A stretch of 7,328 nucleotides of DNA from Candidatus Sifarchaeum subterraneum (GTDB taxonomy: Archaea; Asgardarchaeota; Sifarchaeia; Sifarchaeales; Sifarchaeaceae), in NCBI GenBank assembly GCA_016292335.1, contig JAECRX010000299.1, positions 1-7,328 of the forward strand, given 5' to 3'. The translations under genes were made by a program, and so were the position numbers. How positions within the stretch are numbered: the first letter of the stretch is position 1; every line of letters starts with the position of its first letter. Below the pieces are notes generated by a model, which was given only the letters and a program-made list of their open reading frames with translations, had not been told where the DNA came from and did not search any database. Shown piece after piece: positions 1 through 6,179 of the stretch.

Positions 1-38
1 GTCTTCTCCTTCTCCAATACCTCCTTCGGTGCACTCAT
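1..38 (-). CDS. Partial CDS, N-terminus only, leaves left edge
   Basis: An ATG at 38-36 on the minus strand opens a frame that runs off the left edge. It reads MSAPKEVLEKEK, a lysine- and glutamate-rich start with no stop in the 12 visible codons. A strong ribosome-binding site, GGGAGGTGG (51-43), lies five bases upstream of the ATG, which is the main reason for the call. A TATA-like TTTTATAAA (116-108) lies upstream at a distance that would give a leader of about 45 bases. Too little protein is visible to name a family. It is transcribed divergently from the hydrolase gene at 313. Confidence 0.55.
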   Translation of the reverse strand, partial: MSAPKEVLEKEK

Positions 39-42
39 CCAA

Positions 43-50
43 CCACCTCC
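43..50 (-). promoter_or_regulatory. Ribosome-binding site of left-edge gene
   Basis: The minus strand reads GGAGGTGG here, five to eight bases before the ATG at 38, depending on which bases pair with the 16S tail. It decides that the left edge holds a minus-strand gene start. Confidence 0.55.
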
Positions 51-107
51 CTACAAAAAAAATATCTTTACATTCCCCCTTACAAGGTTTTGATGACTTG
101 GAGGAGG

Positions 108-116
108 TTTATAAAA
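108..116 (-). promoter_or_regulatory. Candidate TATA box for left-edge gene
   Basis: TTTTATAAA on the minus strand resembles an archaeal TATA box. Transcription would start about 24 bases downstream, near 84, ahead of the ribosome-binding site at 50-43. No clear BRE is seen, and AT-rich sequence makes chance matches common. Confidence 0.3.
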
Positions 117-239
117 TTGTTGGTGCAAAGAAAGCAAAGAGAGGGGGTCTCCCTCTTGACCATCGCTTTCAACTCAGCTTTCTCATCTGGCACAAATTTT
201 TCGGGAAAAAAGACACCATTATTTTTTTAATGGATATTT

Positions 240-247
240 TTTAATAT
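240..247 (+). promoter_or_regulatory. Candidate TATA box for hydrolase gene
   Basis: TTTAATAT, inside TTTTTTAATATT (237-248), is the best TATA-like element upstream of the TTG start at 313. It would place the transcript start near 270, giving a leader of about 40 bases. The inverted repeat GAGGT/ACCTC (254-258, 276-280) would flank that start and could bind a regulator. This is inference only. Confidence 0.25.
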
Positions 248-300
248 TCATTTGAGGTATATCAACAGATTAAAAACCTCTAAGAAACTATATCTAAAAA

Positions 301-305
301 GGAGG
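301..305 (+). promoter_or_regulatory. Ribosome-binding site fixing a TTG start
   Basis: GGAGG sits seven bases before the TTG at 313-315. There is no in-frame ATG before codon 19, which lies inside the catalytic motif, so this site fixes TTG as the start of the hydrolase gene. Confidence 0.8.
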
Positions 306-312
306 CAATTAT

Positions 313-882
313 TTGAAGGATTCAGAAAAGAGCAACCCCTCAAAGAAAGCAGTTGTCGTCATAGACATGCTAAATGATTTTATACTCGAAGGAGCTCCAT
401 TAGAAGTTTCAAAAGGGAGGGATATCGTTCCAAATATAGAAAAACTGGTAAATAAAGCACATGAAAGGAATATTCAGATTATTTATTTGTGTGATAACCA
501 TATGCCAAACGATCCTGAATTTGAGAGTTGGCCTGGGCATTGCGTCAAAGAAACGGAAGGAGCAAAAATTATCGGTGAATTAACACCGAAGGAGGGTGAT
601 ATCGTTATTCCCAAGAGGCGATATTCTGGCTTTTTTGGAACAGACCTAGATTTGCATCTTAGGGAGAATGGAATCGATACAGTATTTCTAACAGGTGTCT
701 GTACAGATATCTGTGTTTATTTCACTTCGGTAGATGCATTTCAGCGTGGATACAAAGTAAATGTAGTGGAAGATGCAACAGCTACATTGACTGATGAAGC
801 ACATAATTTCTCCATAAAACAAGTAAAAAATTTGCAAATGGGAACTGTTTTAACGACAGAAGAAGCATTAGATCTGCTGTAG
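313..882 (+). CDS. Isochorismatase-family cysteine hydrolase, probable nicotinamidase
   Basis: The 189-residue protein is a single-domain, cytoplasmic hydrolase of the isochorismatase/nicotinamidase superfamily, full length for the family. The expected triad is visible: Asp18 (VIDMLNDF), Lys101 (PKRRYSGF) and Cys134 (GVCTDICV). Asp61 and His63 (DNH) plus His76 (WPGHCV) match the metal ligands of nicotinamidases, which hydrolyse nicotinamide to nicotinate for NAD salvage. The SGFFGTDLD segment and the cis-peptide region GVCTD are also typical. The start is TTG, supported by GGAGG seven bases upstream. The gene stands alone, convergent with tldE, with palindromes after its stop. Family membership is very likely; nicotinamidase is an inference, and another amide or isochorismate-like substrate remains possible. 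No signal peptide or membrane segment is seen. Confidence 0.93.
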   Translation: MKDSEKSNPSKKAVVVIDMLNDFILEGAPLEVSKGRDIVPNIEKLVNKAHERNIQIIYLCDNHMPNDPEFESWPGHCVKETEGAKIIGELTPKEGDIVIPKRRYSGFFGTDLDLHLRENGIDTVFLTGVCTDICVYFTSVDAFQRGYKVNVVEDATATLTDEAHNFSIKQVKNLQMGTVLTTEEALDLL

Positions 883-883
883 G

Positions 884-896
884 TAATCTTAGATTA
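884..896. repeat. Perfect 13-base palindrome after hydrolase stop
   Basis: TAATCT-T-AGATTA begins two bases after the TAG stop at 880-882. As RNA it could form only a tight hairpin; as DNA it resembles a protein-binding dyad. It lies in the convergent intergenic space, so a role in termination or transcript-end processing is more likely than promoter control. Confidence 0.45.
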
Positions 897-902
897 TCGT
901 CC

Positions 903-934
903 ATTAAGCGGGAATATATCTAAAAACCGCTAAT
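903..934. terminator. Hairpin in convergent gene end
   Basis: ATTA-A-GCGG (903-911) pairs with CCGCTAAT (927-934) with one bulged A and a 15-base loop. On the minus strand the first arm is followed at once by TTTTT (926-922). It may help end transcription of tldE; archaeal termination relies mainly on T-tracts. Confidence 0.4.
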
Positions 935-935
935 T

Positions 936-956
936 AGGAAGAATCACTTTCTTCCT
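936..956. terminator. Bidirectional terminator-like hairpin
   Basis: AGGAAGAA (936-943) and TTCTTCCT (949-956) form a perfect eight-base-pair stem with loop TCACT. It overlaps the end of tldE (stop 946-944). Going plus, ATGATTTTT follows; going minus, the T-tract at 926-922 follows. The position between two convergent genes fits a shared terminator. Confidence 0.55.
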
Positions 957-2287
957 ATGATTTTTACGCCCTCAATTCGTAACGGAGGGATCGGTCCAAT
1001 AAATGTTTTTTTCGGTTCTTTACCGATTCCAGTTACATTTTTCATCCAGTCTAAAGTATTTCCTGAAACCATGGTGCCGATCAGAGGTGTTGTGATCTCA
1101 CCATGTTCAATAAGAAAGCCTTGTTTTATTGTTCCACTAATCATGCCATTTTGAGGGCGAAAATTTCCCGATATCCTTCCAATATAAATCCCATAATCTA
1201 TTTCATCAATTAATTCTTCTTTTGTTTTCGAACCAAGTCCCACAATTAGATTTGTAACTCCGACACGAGGAGGAGTCAAGTAGCTTGCTCTGCTTGCATG
1301 CCCAGTTGATTCTTTTCCTTCTCTGAAGGCAGTAAAACAATTATAAGTATATGCCTTTAGTTCTCCCTTTGTTAATATTTTTGTTCTTTGTGGTGGAGTC
1401 CCCTCACCATCAAAAGAGGTGCTATTAAGACCGCCATCGATGACGCCATGATCTTCAATTGATAAGAGTTCAGATGCGACTTTCTGGCCAATTTTTCCCT
1501 CAAAGGGACTACTTTTCTTTTGGATGTTTTCGCTGTTGATCCCATAGGAAATGGTGCCAAGAATTTCGCGTGTTGCATTAGGATCTAATAAAATTTCACA
1601 TTCCCTTGATTCTGGCTCTTTAGCACCTAATCCTCTAATGGTTAAGTCTTTTATTCGTATAGCTAATTCAACTGGATCTATATTATATTTTCTACTAGCC
1701 TCATAATCGAATGCGAAGCTTCCGATATCTTCATCGGTCCTAGCAAAGCACATAAGTAATAAGACTATGTAAGTAGACTTTTCTTCATAGAAAATATCAT
1801 TTGAATTTAACAAGATGGTTTCGACATCCATAATATGGACTGATCCCGTATCTACTTGTACCCTCTTATCCTCTCTCACAGTATTAAGCATTACTAAAGC
1901 AAGTTCTACAGCTTCTTCAGCTGAAATATTACTAATTTTTGGATCGTAGATTTCTTTCACAGGGGGTAATTTTTTAGGGGTTGGCAGCCCCTCCCAAAAA
2001 TCATAAGATTGGCTAATTTTTGCTATATCTAAGGATTTTGATGCTGTTTCGAGAATAATATGTGATTCAAATTGATTTGTGTAGGAATATCCCATTGCCC
2101 TATTTTTTATTGTCCTGAATCCCACACCGTGTGTTTTTTGTTGTTTCTCATTAATTATTTCGTTTTTTTCTATTCTTACATTTAAATTATTTGCTTTAGA
2201 ATAAAAAGCTTCAATTTCATTAGCACCTTTTCTTAATGTCTTTTTCATTGCATCTTCAATATAACTGACATAATCTGCTTCTTGCAT
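944..2287 (-). CDS. tldE: TldE/PmbA, non-catalytic partner of TldD
   Basis: The 447-residue protein matches the TldE (PmbA) half of the TldD/TldE cytoplasmic peptidase, close to the roughly 450 residues of E. coli PmbA. Family landmarks include the segments LLDPNATREIL, DGEGTPPQRTKIL, SRASYLTPPRVGVTNL and GTMVSGNTLDWMKNV. It lacks the HExxxH motif of TldD, as expected for the subunit that does not hold the active metal. The family trims unfolded peptides and, in bacteria, matures microcin B17 and degrades the antitoxin CcdA. The ATG at 2287-2285 is chosen because it follows the tldD stop by one base and has GGTGG upstream; an in-frame TTG at 2302 would overlap tldD and has no ribosome-binding site. 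It is co-transcribed with and translationally coupled to tldD. The archaeal substrate is unknown. Confidence 0.95.
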   Translation of the reverse strand: MQEADYVSYIEDAMKKTLRKGANEIEAFYSKANNLNVRIEKNEIINEKQQKTHGVGFRTIKNRAMGYSYTNQFESHIILETASKSLDIAKISQSYDFWEGLPTPKKLPPVKEIYDPKISNISAEEAVELALVMLNTVREDKRVQVDTGSVHIMDVETILLNSNDIFYEEKSTYIVLLLMCFARTDEDIGSFAFDYEASRKYNIDPVELAIRIKDLTIRGLGAKEPESRECEILLDPNATREILGTISYGINSENIQKKSSPFEGKIGQKVASELLSIEDHGVIDGGLNSTSFDGEGTPPQRTKILTKGELKAYTYNCFTAFREGKESTGHASRASYLTPPRVGVTNLIVGLGSKTKEELIDEIDYGIYIGRISGNFRPQNGMISGTIKQGFLIEHGEITTPLIGTMVSGNTLDWMKNVTGIGKEPKKTFIGPIPPLRIEGVKIIGRK

Positions 2288-2288
2288 G

Positions 2289-3668
2289 TTATTCGCCACC
2301 AATTTTCATTCGCGTACGAAGATGAGGGCCACCCAAGTCAACCCACATGGATTGAATCTTTCCGCATCTTCCCCCCTCTCGCCCCATTGTAAAGTCTTTA
2401 CCCAAAGCATCAATATCCAACATGACTTGTATTGCATTTCCACTTATTGTTGCTCCCCTAAACGGTACTCCAATTTCACCATTTTCTAGAAAATATCCTT
2501 CTTGAATTCCAAACATAAATTCGCCATTAGAGTCAGCCTGACCCCCCATTGAACCTTTCAAATATACACCATCCTTAGTGTCCTCAATTAGTTCTTCAAA
2601 AGACCAATCTCCTGGCAAAATGGCTGTATTTCTCATTCTTATCAGGGGGTCTTGTGCATAAGATTGGGCTCTTGCATTTCCCGTTGGTTCTACGCCAAAA
2701 ATTTTAGCGGTTTCACGATTATGAAGGTATGATTCTAAATAACCGTTCTTGACGACCATTGTTGACTGACTAGGGACTCCTTCATCATCATATTTGAAAC
2801 TTCCTAATGCTCCTTCAGTTAATCCTTCATCTATCAGAGAAACATTTTCTGCAGCCATTTGTTCTCCTATCTTATCTTTTAAAATTGACCCTGAAATTAC
2901 AAAGTCTGCCTCAGCACAATGTCCAAAAGCTTCATGTGCCAAAAGTCCGACAATCCCAGGGTCAATAATTACAGTAAATTCTCCAGCGGGGGCTAATCTT
3001 GCTTTTAAAAGTTTTGTTGCACGCTCGGCAACTATTCTAGCCAATTGTTCCGGCTCAAATTCATCAAAAATTTCAAAACCAACTGTTCCTGCAATGGATT
3101 CACTTGCAGGAGAAATTAAGTTGCCATCTTTTGCAACGGCAAAAATAGAGGCTTCCGTTCGAGTGATTTTTTCGGTAAAGTTTGTACCTTCCGAATTTAT
3201 GTATGTTTTTTCAACAGTATGGCTGTCCAAATTTACACTACAAGACGTGATTCTGTCGCTATGATCAAATACTGTTTCATCCATTCTTTTGATAATACTT
3301 ACTTTTTCTTCAGTATTCACTTTCGTAGGATCTTTTTTTACGGGCAAAATGACATTATCTTCAATTATTTTTGTCTCAGCGAGTTCAATTTTCTGTCTTT
3401 TGCTTTTTTCAGATCCTTTTGCAAGGGAGACCGCACTTTTCACCATTGAGAAAAGTGATTCTTTTGTCAGAATTTCGGTGACCGCAAATCCCCAACTACC
3501 GTTGTATAATGCTCTTGCACAACACCCTGAGATGTTTCCCTCACTTATTCTTTTGATTTCTCCATTTTCTAAAGCTACTTCGAAATCTACAATGTTTTCA
3601 CATCTTATTTCAAGGAAATCTGTTAATTTTTGACCGTAATCTATCGTTTTTGTCAATAAATCATACAT
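2289..3668 (-). CDS. tldD: TldD metallopeptidase subunit
   Basis: The 459-residue protein is the catalytic TldD subunit, similar in length to E. coli TldD (481). The zinc-peptidase motif HEAFGH is at residues 245-250, within LLAHEAFGHCAEAD. The C-terminal GGRCGK with Cys435 matches the family's cysteine metal ligand near the C-terminus. Other family landmarks are YDDEGVPSQST and GATISGNAIQVM. It acts in the cytoplasm with TldE, threading unfolded peptides into a closed chamber for cleavage. An in-frame GTG at 3686 gives six more residues, but the ATG at 3668-3666 is preferred because GGAGAGG (3682-3676) lies seven bases before it. tldE begins one base after its stop, so the two are surely one operon. 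No precursor-peptide gene is seen nearby, so a role in natural-product maturation is not supported here. Confidence 0.97.
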   Translation of the reverse strand: MYDLLTKTIDYGQKLTDFLEIRCENIVDFEVALENGEIKRISEGNISGCCARALYNGSWGFAVTEILTKESLFSMVKSAVSLAKGSEKSKRQKIELAETKIIEDNVILPVKKDPTKVNTEEKVSIIKRMDETVFDHSDRITSCSVNLDSHTVEKTYINSEGTNFTEKITRTEASIFAVAKDGNLISPASESIAGTVGFEIFDEFEPEQLARIVAERATKLLKARLAPAGEFTVIIDPGIVGLLAHEAFGHCAEADFVISGSILKDKIGEQMAAENVSLIDEGLTEGALGSFKYDDEGVPSQSTMVVKNGYLESYLHNRETAKIFGVEPTGNARAQSYAQDPLIRMRNTAILPGDWSFEELIEDTKDGVYLKGSMGGQADSNGEFMFGIQEGYFLENGEIGVPFRGATISGNAIQVMLDIDALGKDFTMGREGGRCGKIQSMWVDLGGPHLRTRMKIGGE

Positions 3669-3675
3669 TATTAAG

Positions 3676-3682
3676 CCTCTCC
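3676..3682 (-). promoter_or_regulatory. Ribosome-binding site fixing tldD start
   Basis: GGAGAGG on the minus strand lies seven bases before the ATG at 3668. It overlaps the start of the longer GTG frame (3686), which makes the GTG an unlikely start. Confidence 0.7.
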
Positions 3683-3737
3683 ACACCCTCTTATTAAAAT
3701 GGAATTTTTAGCATTTTTGATAAAAATTTGAAGGTTT

Positions 3738-3798
3738 ACTGATATTTTCTTGTTTGAATTTTATTCTGCTAAAAGCAGTAACTTAAAACTGATATTTT
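3738..3798. repeat. 11-bp direct repeat, 50-bp period, upstream of tldD
   Basis: ACTGATATTTT occurs at 3738-3748 and again at 3788-3798, exactly 50 bases apart. Both copies lie 70-130 bases upstream of the tldD ATG, where an activator or repressor could bind. Between them is a small dyad, CTGCT-AAA-AGCAG (3766-3778). The spacer is AT-rich, so chance is possible. Weak TATA-like stretches on the minus strand (around 3728-3720) would suit a tldD promoter between the repeats and the gene. Confidence 0.4.
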
Positions 3799-3805
3799 AA
3801 CTAAG

Positions 3806-3857
3806 ATTGGAAAAAATTCTTTAGTAAATATCCCTTTATTAATATAATATTTCCAAT
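3806..3857 (-). terminator. Candidate terminator of the ABC ATPase operon
   Basis: ATTGGAAA (3806-3813) and TTTCCAAT (3850-3857) form an eight-base-pair inverted repeat that begins at the stop codon of the second ATPase gene (3859-3857). On the minus strand TTTTTT (3816-3811) lies at the foot of the second arm. The long AT-rich loop of 36 bases makes the hairpin weak, but the T-tract alone could stop an archaeal polymerase. Confidence 0.4.
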
Positions 3858-4696
3858 TATAATCCAGAAAGATATTTTGCAAGTTTTCTTACTGTAATCA
3901 GTTCTTTAGGCACATTCCATTTAGATAGACCAAGAGTTAATCGGATTATTTGAGGTGGTTTTAATCTAGCTTTGGACAACATTTCAATATTTGATAAGAT
4001 ATCCGGTGTGAAAGTATCGCCCACTATTTTCCCATCGTTCATGACAATTACTCTTTCAGCGCATTCAGCTACTAAGGCTAAATTGTGAGAAATTAAGACA
4101 ATACTTCTTTGTATAGATTCATATTCTTTTATAATTTCTATAAGTTTTTTAATCCCCCAGTAGTCTTGTCCTGTTTCAGGTTCATCGATGATAATTACTT
4201 GAGGATCCATAGCTAAGACCGATGCTATGCAAAGTAATTTTCTTTCTGAAAAAATCAAATCGTAGGGGTGAGTGTCTTTCTTATTCAATAGACCTACCAT
4301 TTTAAGAGAATTTTCAACATTACTATCAATTTCTTCTTTGCTGAATCTTAAATTTTTAGGACCAAATGCAACTTCATCCCAAAGATTTGAGGAAAATATT
4401 TGATCAGCTGGATTCTGAAAAACATATCCTACTATTTTAGCAAGGCGACTAACTGCATGTTCCTTGGCATTCAGGCCATTGACAAGCACTTCTCCTGATG
4501 TGGCTTTTAGCAGTCCATTAAAATGTTTTACAAGAGTGGTTTTTCCAGCTCCATTTCGTCCGATAATTGCAAGGACTTCCCCTTTAAAAATATTAAGATT
4601 TATTCCCTTCAATGCCTCATAGCCAGATGGGTATGAAAAATGTAGATCCCTTATTTTTATGATTGGTTCTTCTTTCTCATTTTTTATTTGATCCAT
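3857..4696 (-). CDS. ecfA: ECF-type ABC transporter ATPase with variant signature motif
   Basis: This 279-residue protein is a CbiO/EcfA-like ATPase of an energy-coupling-factor importer. Visible motifs in order are Walker A GRNGAGKTT (46-54), Q-loop Gln94 (YVFQNPADQ), Walker B VIIIDEP with Glu172, D-loop TGQD and H-loop His204 (LISHN). The usual LSGGQ signature is replaced by LIFSERK (147-153). SERK-like variants occur in some ECF ATPases, but the two glycines that contact ATP in the partner's site are gone. About 70 residues follow the H-loop, typical of the EcfA C-terminal domain. The ATG at 4696 is preceded by GGTGA overlapping the TGA stop of the upstream ATPase, six bases away, so the two are coupled. 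It should dimerise with that protein and bind EcfT. The transported substrate cannot be told. Confidence 0.93.
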   Translation of the reverse strand: MDQIKNEKEEPIIKIRDLHFSYPSGYEALKGINLNIFKGEVLAIIGRNGAGKTTLVKHFNGLLKATSGEVLVNGLNAKEHAVSRLAKIVGYVFQNPADQIFSSNLWDEVAFGPKNLRFSKEEIDSNVENSLKMVGLLNKKDTHPYDLIFSERKLLCIASVLAMDPQVIIIDEPETGQDYWGIKKLIEIIKEYESIQRSIVLISHNLALVAECAERVIVMNDGKIVGDTFTPDILSNIEMLSKARLKPPQIIRLTLGLSKWNVPKELITVRKLAKYLSGL

Positions 4697-4702
4697 GTTT
4701 CT

Positions 4703-5557
4703 TCACCAGAAAAATATTCTTTTGATCTCTTTCAAGGCTTCATCTTCAGTTAGTGGGTATTCTTTATCCCATTTACCCTCCTTTTTCAGTAAATGGGCTA
4801 GCTCAGTTACTTGAAGTGGTATAACCCCCGTATTCTCCAAATATTCTATATCAGTAAATATTTCTCTAGGACTCCCATCTGCTACTATCTTGCCGGCTTC
4901 CATGACTAAAATTCGATCTGCAAAATTTGCCAAGATCTCTGTATTGTTTTCAACAAGGATTACAGTCTTTCCAAATTTCTTATTTAATTCTCCTACAATT
5001 GATGCGACCTCTTCTACCCCCATTGGATCAAGCTGGGCAAAGGGTTCATCTAAAATAAAGATATCAGGTTCCATAGCGAGTACTGTAGCTATTGCTAGTC
5101 TTTGTTGTTCTCCTCCAGATAATTCGAAAGGCGATCTTTCCTCGAAACCAGACAGGCCTACATCTATCAATGCCTTGCTTATTCTCTCAAGGATCTCCTC
5201 CCTAGGTACCCCAAGATTTTGTAACCCAAAAGCAACTTCTTCTTCAACAGTTAATCCAGACCCAGATAATTGTGCTCTAGGATCTTGAAAAATCATCCCT
5301 ATTTTGAGTGAAAGATCAGCTATAGGATGTTCCATGGTATTTAAACCATCAACCACCACGGATCCTGTCATTTTTCCTCCTATCAGGTGGGGAATTAATC
5401 CATTCAGTGTTAAAGAGAAAGTAGTCTTTCCAGCTCCACATGGTCCCACAATGCCTGTAAATGAACCTTTGTCAATATTTACGGTGATTCCTTTCAATAC
5501 TTTCGCTTCGAAACCTGGGTAACTGTAATAGAGATCTGAAATCTCAATGAGAGACAT
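4703..5557 (-). CDS. ecfA: ECF-type ABC transporter ATPase with Asn in the H-loop
   Basis: This 284-residue protein is the first of two adjacent CbiO/EcfA-like ATPases. It has Walker A GPCGAGKTT (38-46), Q-loop Gln91 (IFQDPRAQ), canonical signature LSGGE (146-150), Walker B DIFILDEP with Glu171, and D-loop AQLD. The H-loop reads VENNTE (202-207), with Asn204 where this family normally has His (VEHN); the codon AAC is one change from CAC. The C-terminal 65 residues follow the EcfA pattern. The second ATPase follows after six bases. The pair should drive uptake of a vitamin, cofactor precursor or metal, but no EcfT or S-component gene is in the window. The ATG at 5557 has only a weak AGGG upstream. 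The insertion-sequence remnant begins about 30 bases before it, and I see no clear TATA box there, so how the operon is transcribed is unclear. Confidence 0.94.
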   Translation of the reverse strand: MSLIEISDLYYSYPGFEAKVLKGITVNIDKGSFTGIVGPCGAGKTTFSLTLNGLIPHLIGGKMTGSVVVDGLNTMEHPIADLSLKIGMIFQDPRAQLSGSGLTVEEEVAFGLQNLGVPREEILERISKALIDVGLSGFEERSPFELSGGEQQRLAIATVLAMEPDIFILDEPFAQLDPMGVEEVASIVGELNKKFGKTVILVENNTEILANFADRILVMEAGKIVADGSPREIFTDIEYLENTGVIPLQVTELAHLLKKEGKWDKEYPLTEDEALKEIKRIFFW

Positions 5558-5590
5558 AGTTAAAACCCTTTAAAGAAAATGTTATTAATG

Positions 5591-6008
5591 AACCAGTCCG
5601 GTAATTCAAAAACTTTTCTACAGTCCAACTCCTTGAAATTTAACCCATATATACATGCCCTTGTGATCGAAGGCGGCTTGACGAAACATACAAACCGATG
5701 GATAAATGTATCATGCTTCGAGTATGAAAAGCTGCGAAAAATAGGGCAGTATGAAGTTTTACCATGAATAAAGAAAGAATTAGCTAAAAAAATACCCTAA
5801 TATATCCGGATTTATAGAGGGACTATTCAAGAAATACATCTATGGATTTTACATGTATGCCAAAGACCAGCTAAAAAAGACAAAGGCGCTAGCCGGTTAC
5901 ATCGAGAGATATACCCGCCATCCAGCGATCACCAATGCACGAATAATCCAATATAGGGGCGAATTCGTGACATCCAGGTATGAAAGAAGCAAAGAAATAA
6001 AAAAATGA
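5591..6008 (+). pseudogene. Broken IS91-like (Y2/HUH) transposase remnant
   Basis: Two pieces in different frames together resemble the catalytic core of archaeal and bacterial IS91-type rolling-circle transposases. The first (to 5767, TGA) includes NPYIHALVIEGGLTK and ends KIGQYEVLP. The frame continues IKKELAKK, then an extra A in a run of seven (5786-5792) shifts it. The second piece contains GFYMYAKDQ, then YIERYTRHPAI with both candidate catalytic tyrosines (codons 5898-5900 and 5910-5912), and stops at TGA 6006-6008. Correcting the TGA and the shift gives one continuous frame. The first His of the HUH motif is Tyr (TAT 5648-5650, YIH instead of HIH). The N-terminus with its zinc-binding region and the C-terminus are missing. 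It is clearly inactive. The family assignment rests on remembered motif patterns, not a search. Confidence 0.82.
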
Positions 6009-6034
6009 ATGGAGAAGGGCGTAAAAGGCCATTC
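6007..6034. repeat. Small inverted repeat beside transposase remnant
   Basis: GAATGG (6007-6012) and CCATTC (6029-6034) could pair around a 16-base loop, just past the last transposase codon. It may be part of an old element end, but it is short, and no matching left end was found. Confidence 0.2.
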
Positions 6035-6111
6035 TTCCTGTATGGTACTCCAATCCGAGGCAACTGATATGAAAGATACTATAATCGGCTAACTGTTAAC
6101 ACCCTTGGGTA

Positions 6112-6179
6112 TTTGATGACCTCCAGCCACATCCGGTAGACACGCTTATCGTGGATTGGGCCCTTTGACGACCTCTAGC
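6112..6179. repeat. Imperfect 16-bp direct repeat at rhodanese 3' end
   Basis: TTTGATGACCTCCAGC (6112-6127) and TTTGACGACCTCTAGC (6164-6179) match at 14 of 16 bases. The second copy encodes the end of the rhodanese (LEVVK on the minus strand); the first lies beyond the stop and would encode LEVIK in another frame. It may be a partial duplication of the gene tail or a scrap of a former longer or neighbouring gene. Confidence 0.45.

Larger units (their letters stand above)
39..312. other. Divergent intergenic region without a convincing gene
   Basis: The region separates the minus-strand start at 38 from the plus-strand start at 313. Open frames exist on both strands, but none combines a good start, a ribosome-binding site and a recognisable product. 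It holds a stem-loop (AGAGGG 140-145 with CCCTCT 151-156, loop GGTCT) enclosed by GAAAGC 130-135 and GCTTTC 165-170. It also has a small inverted repeat near the hydrolase gene (GAGGT 254-258, ACCTC 276-280). It most likely carries the two divergent promoters and leaders. Confidence 0.5.

Noticed and set aside
117..230. Short TTG-initiated plus-strand frame after GGAGGAGG (100-107)
   Set aside because: The spacing to the TTG is acceptable, but the product is only about 37 residues of no recognisable type, and the region is better explained as intergenic.
29..244. 71-codon plus-strand open frame at the left edge
   Set aside because: Its ATG has no ribosome-binding site, overlaps the better-supported minus-strand start at 38, and the protein matches no family I recognise.
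2794..3264. 156-codon plus-strand frame opposite tldD
   Set aside because: It is antisense to the conserved core of tldD, including the HEAFGH codons, and is a shadow of that gene.
4890..5288. 132-codon plus-strand frame opposite the first ATPase
   Set aside because: Serine- and proline-rich shadow of a conserved ABC ATPase on the other strand.
944..5557. TldD/TldE plus ABC ATPases as a peptide natural-product maturation and export cluster
   Set aside because: There is no precursor peptide or modification enzyme, the ATPases are of the ECF importer type, and a terminator-like spacer separates the two operons.
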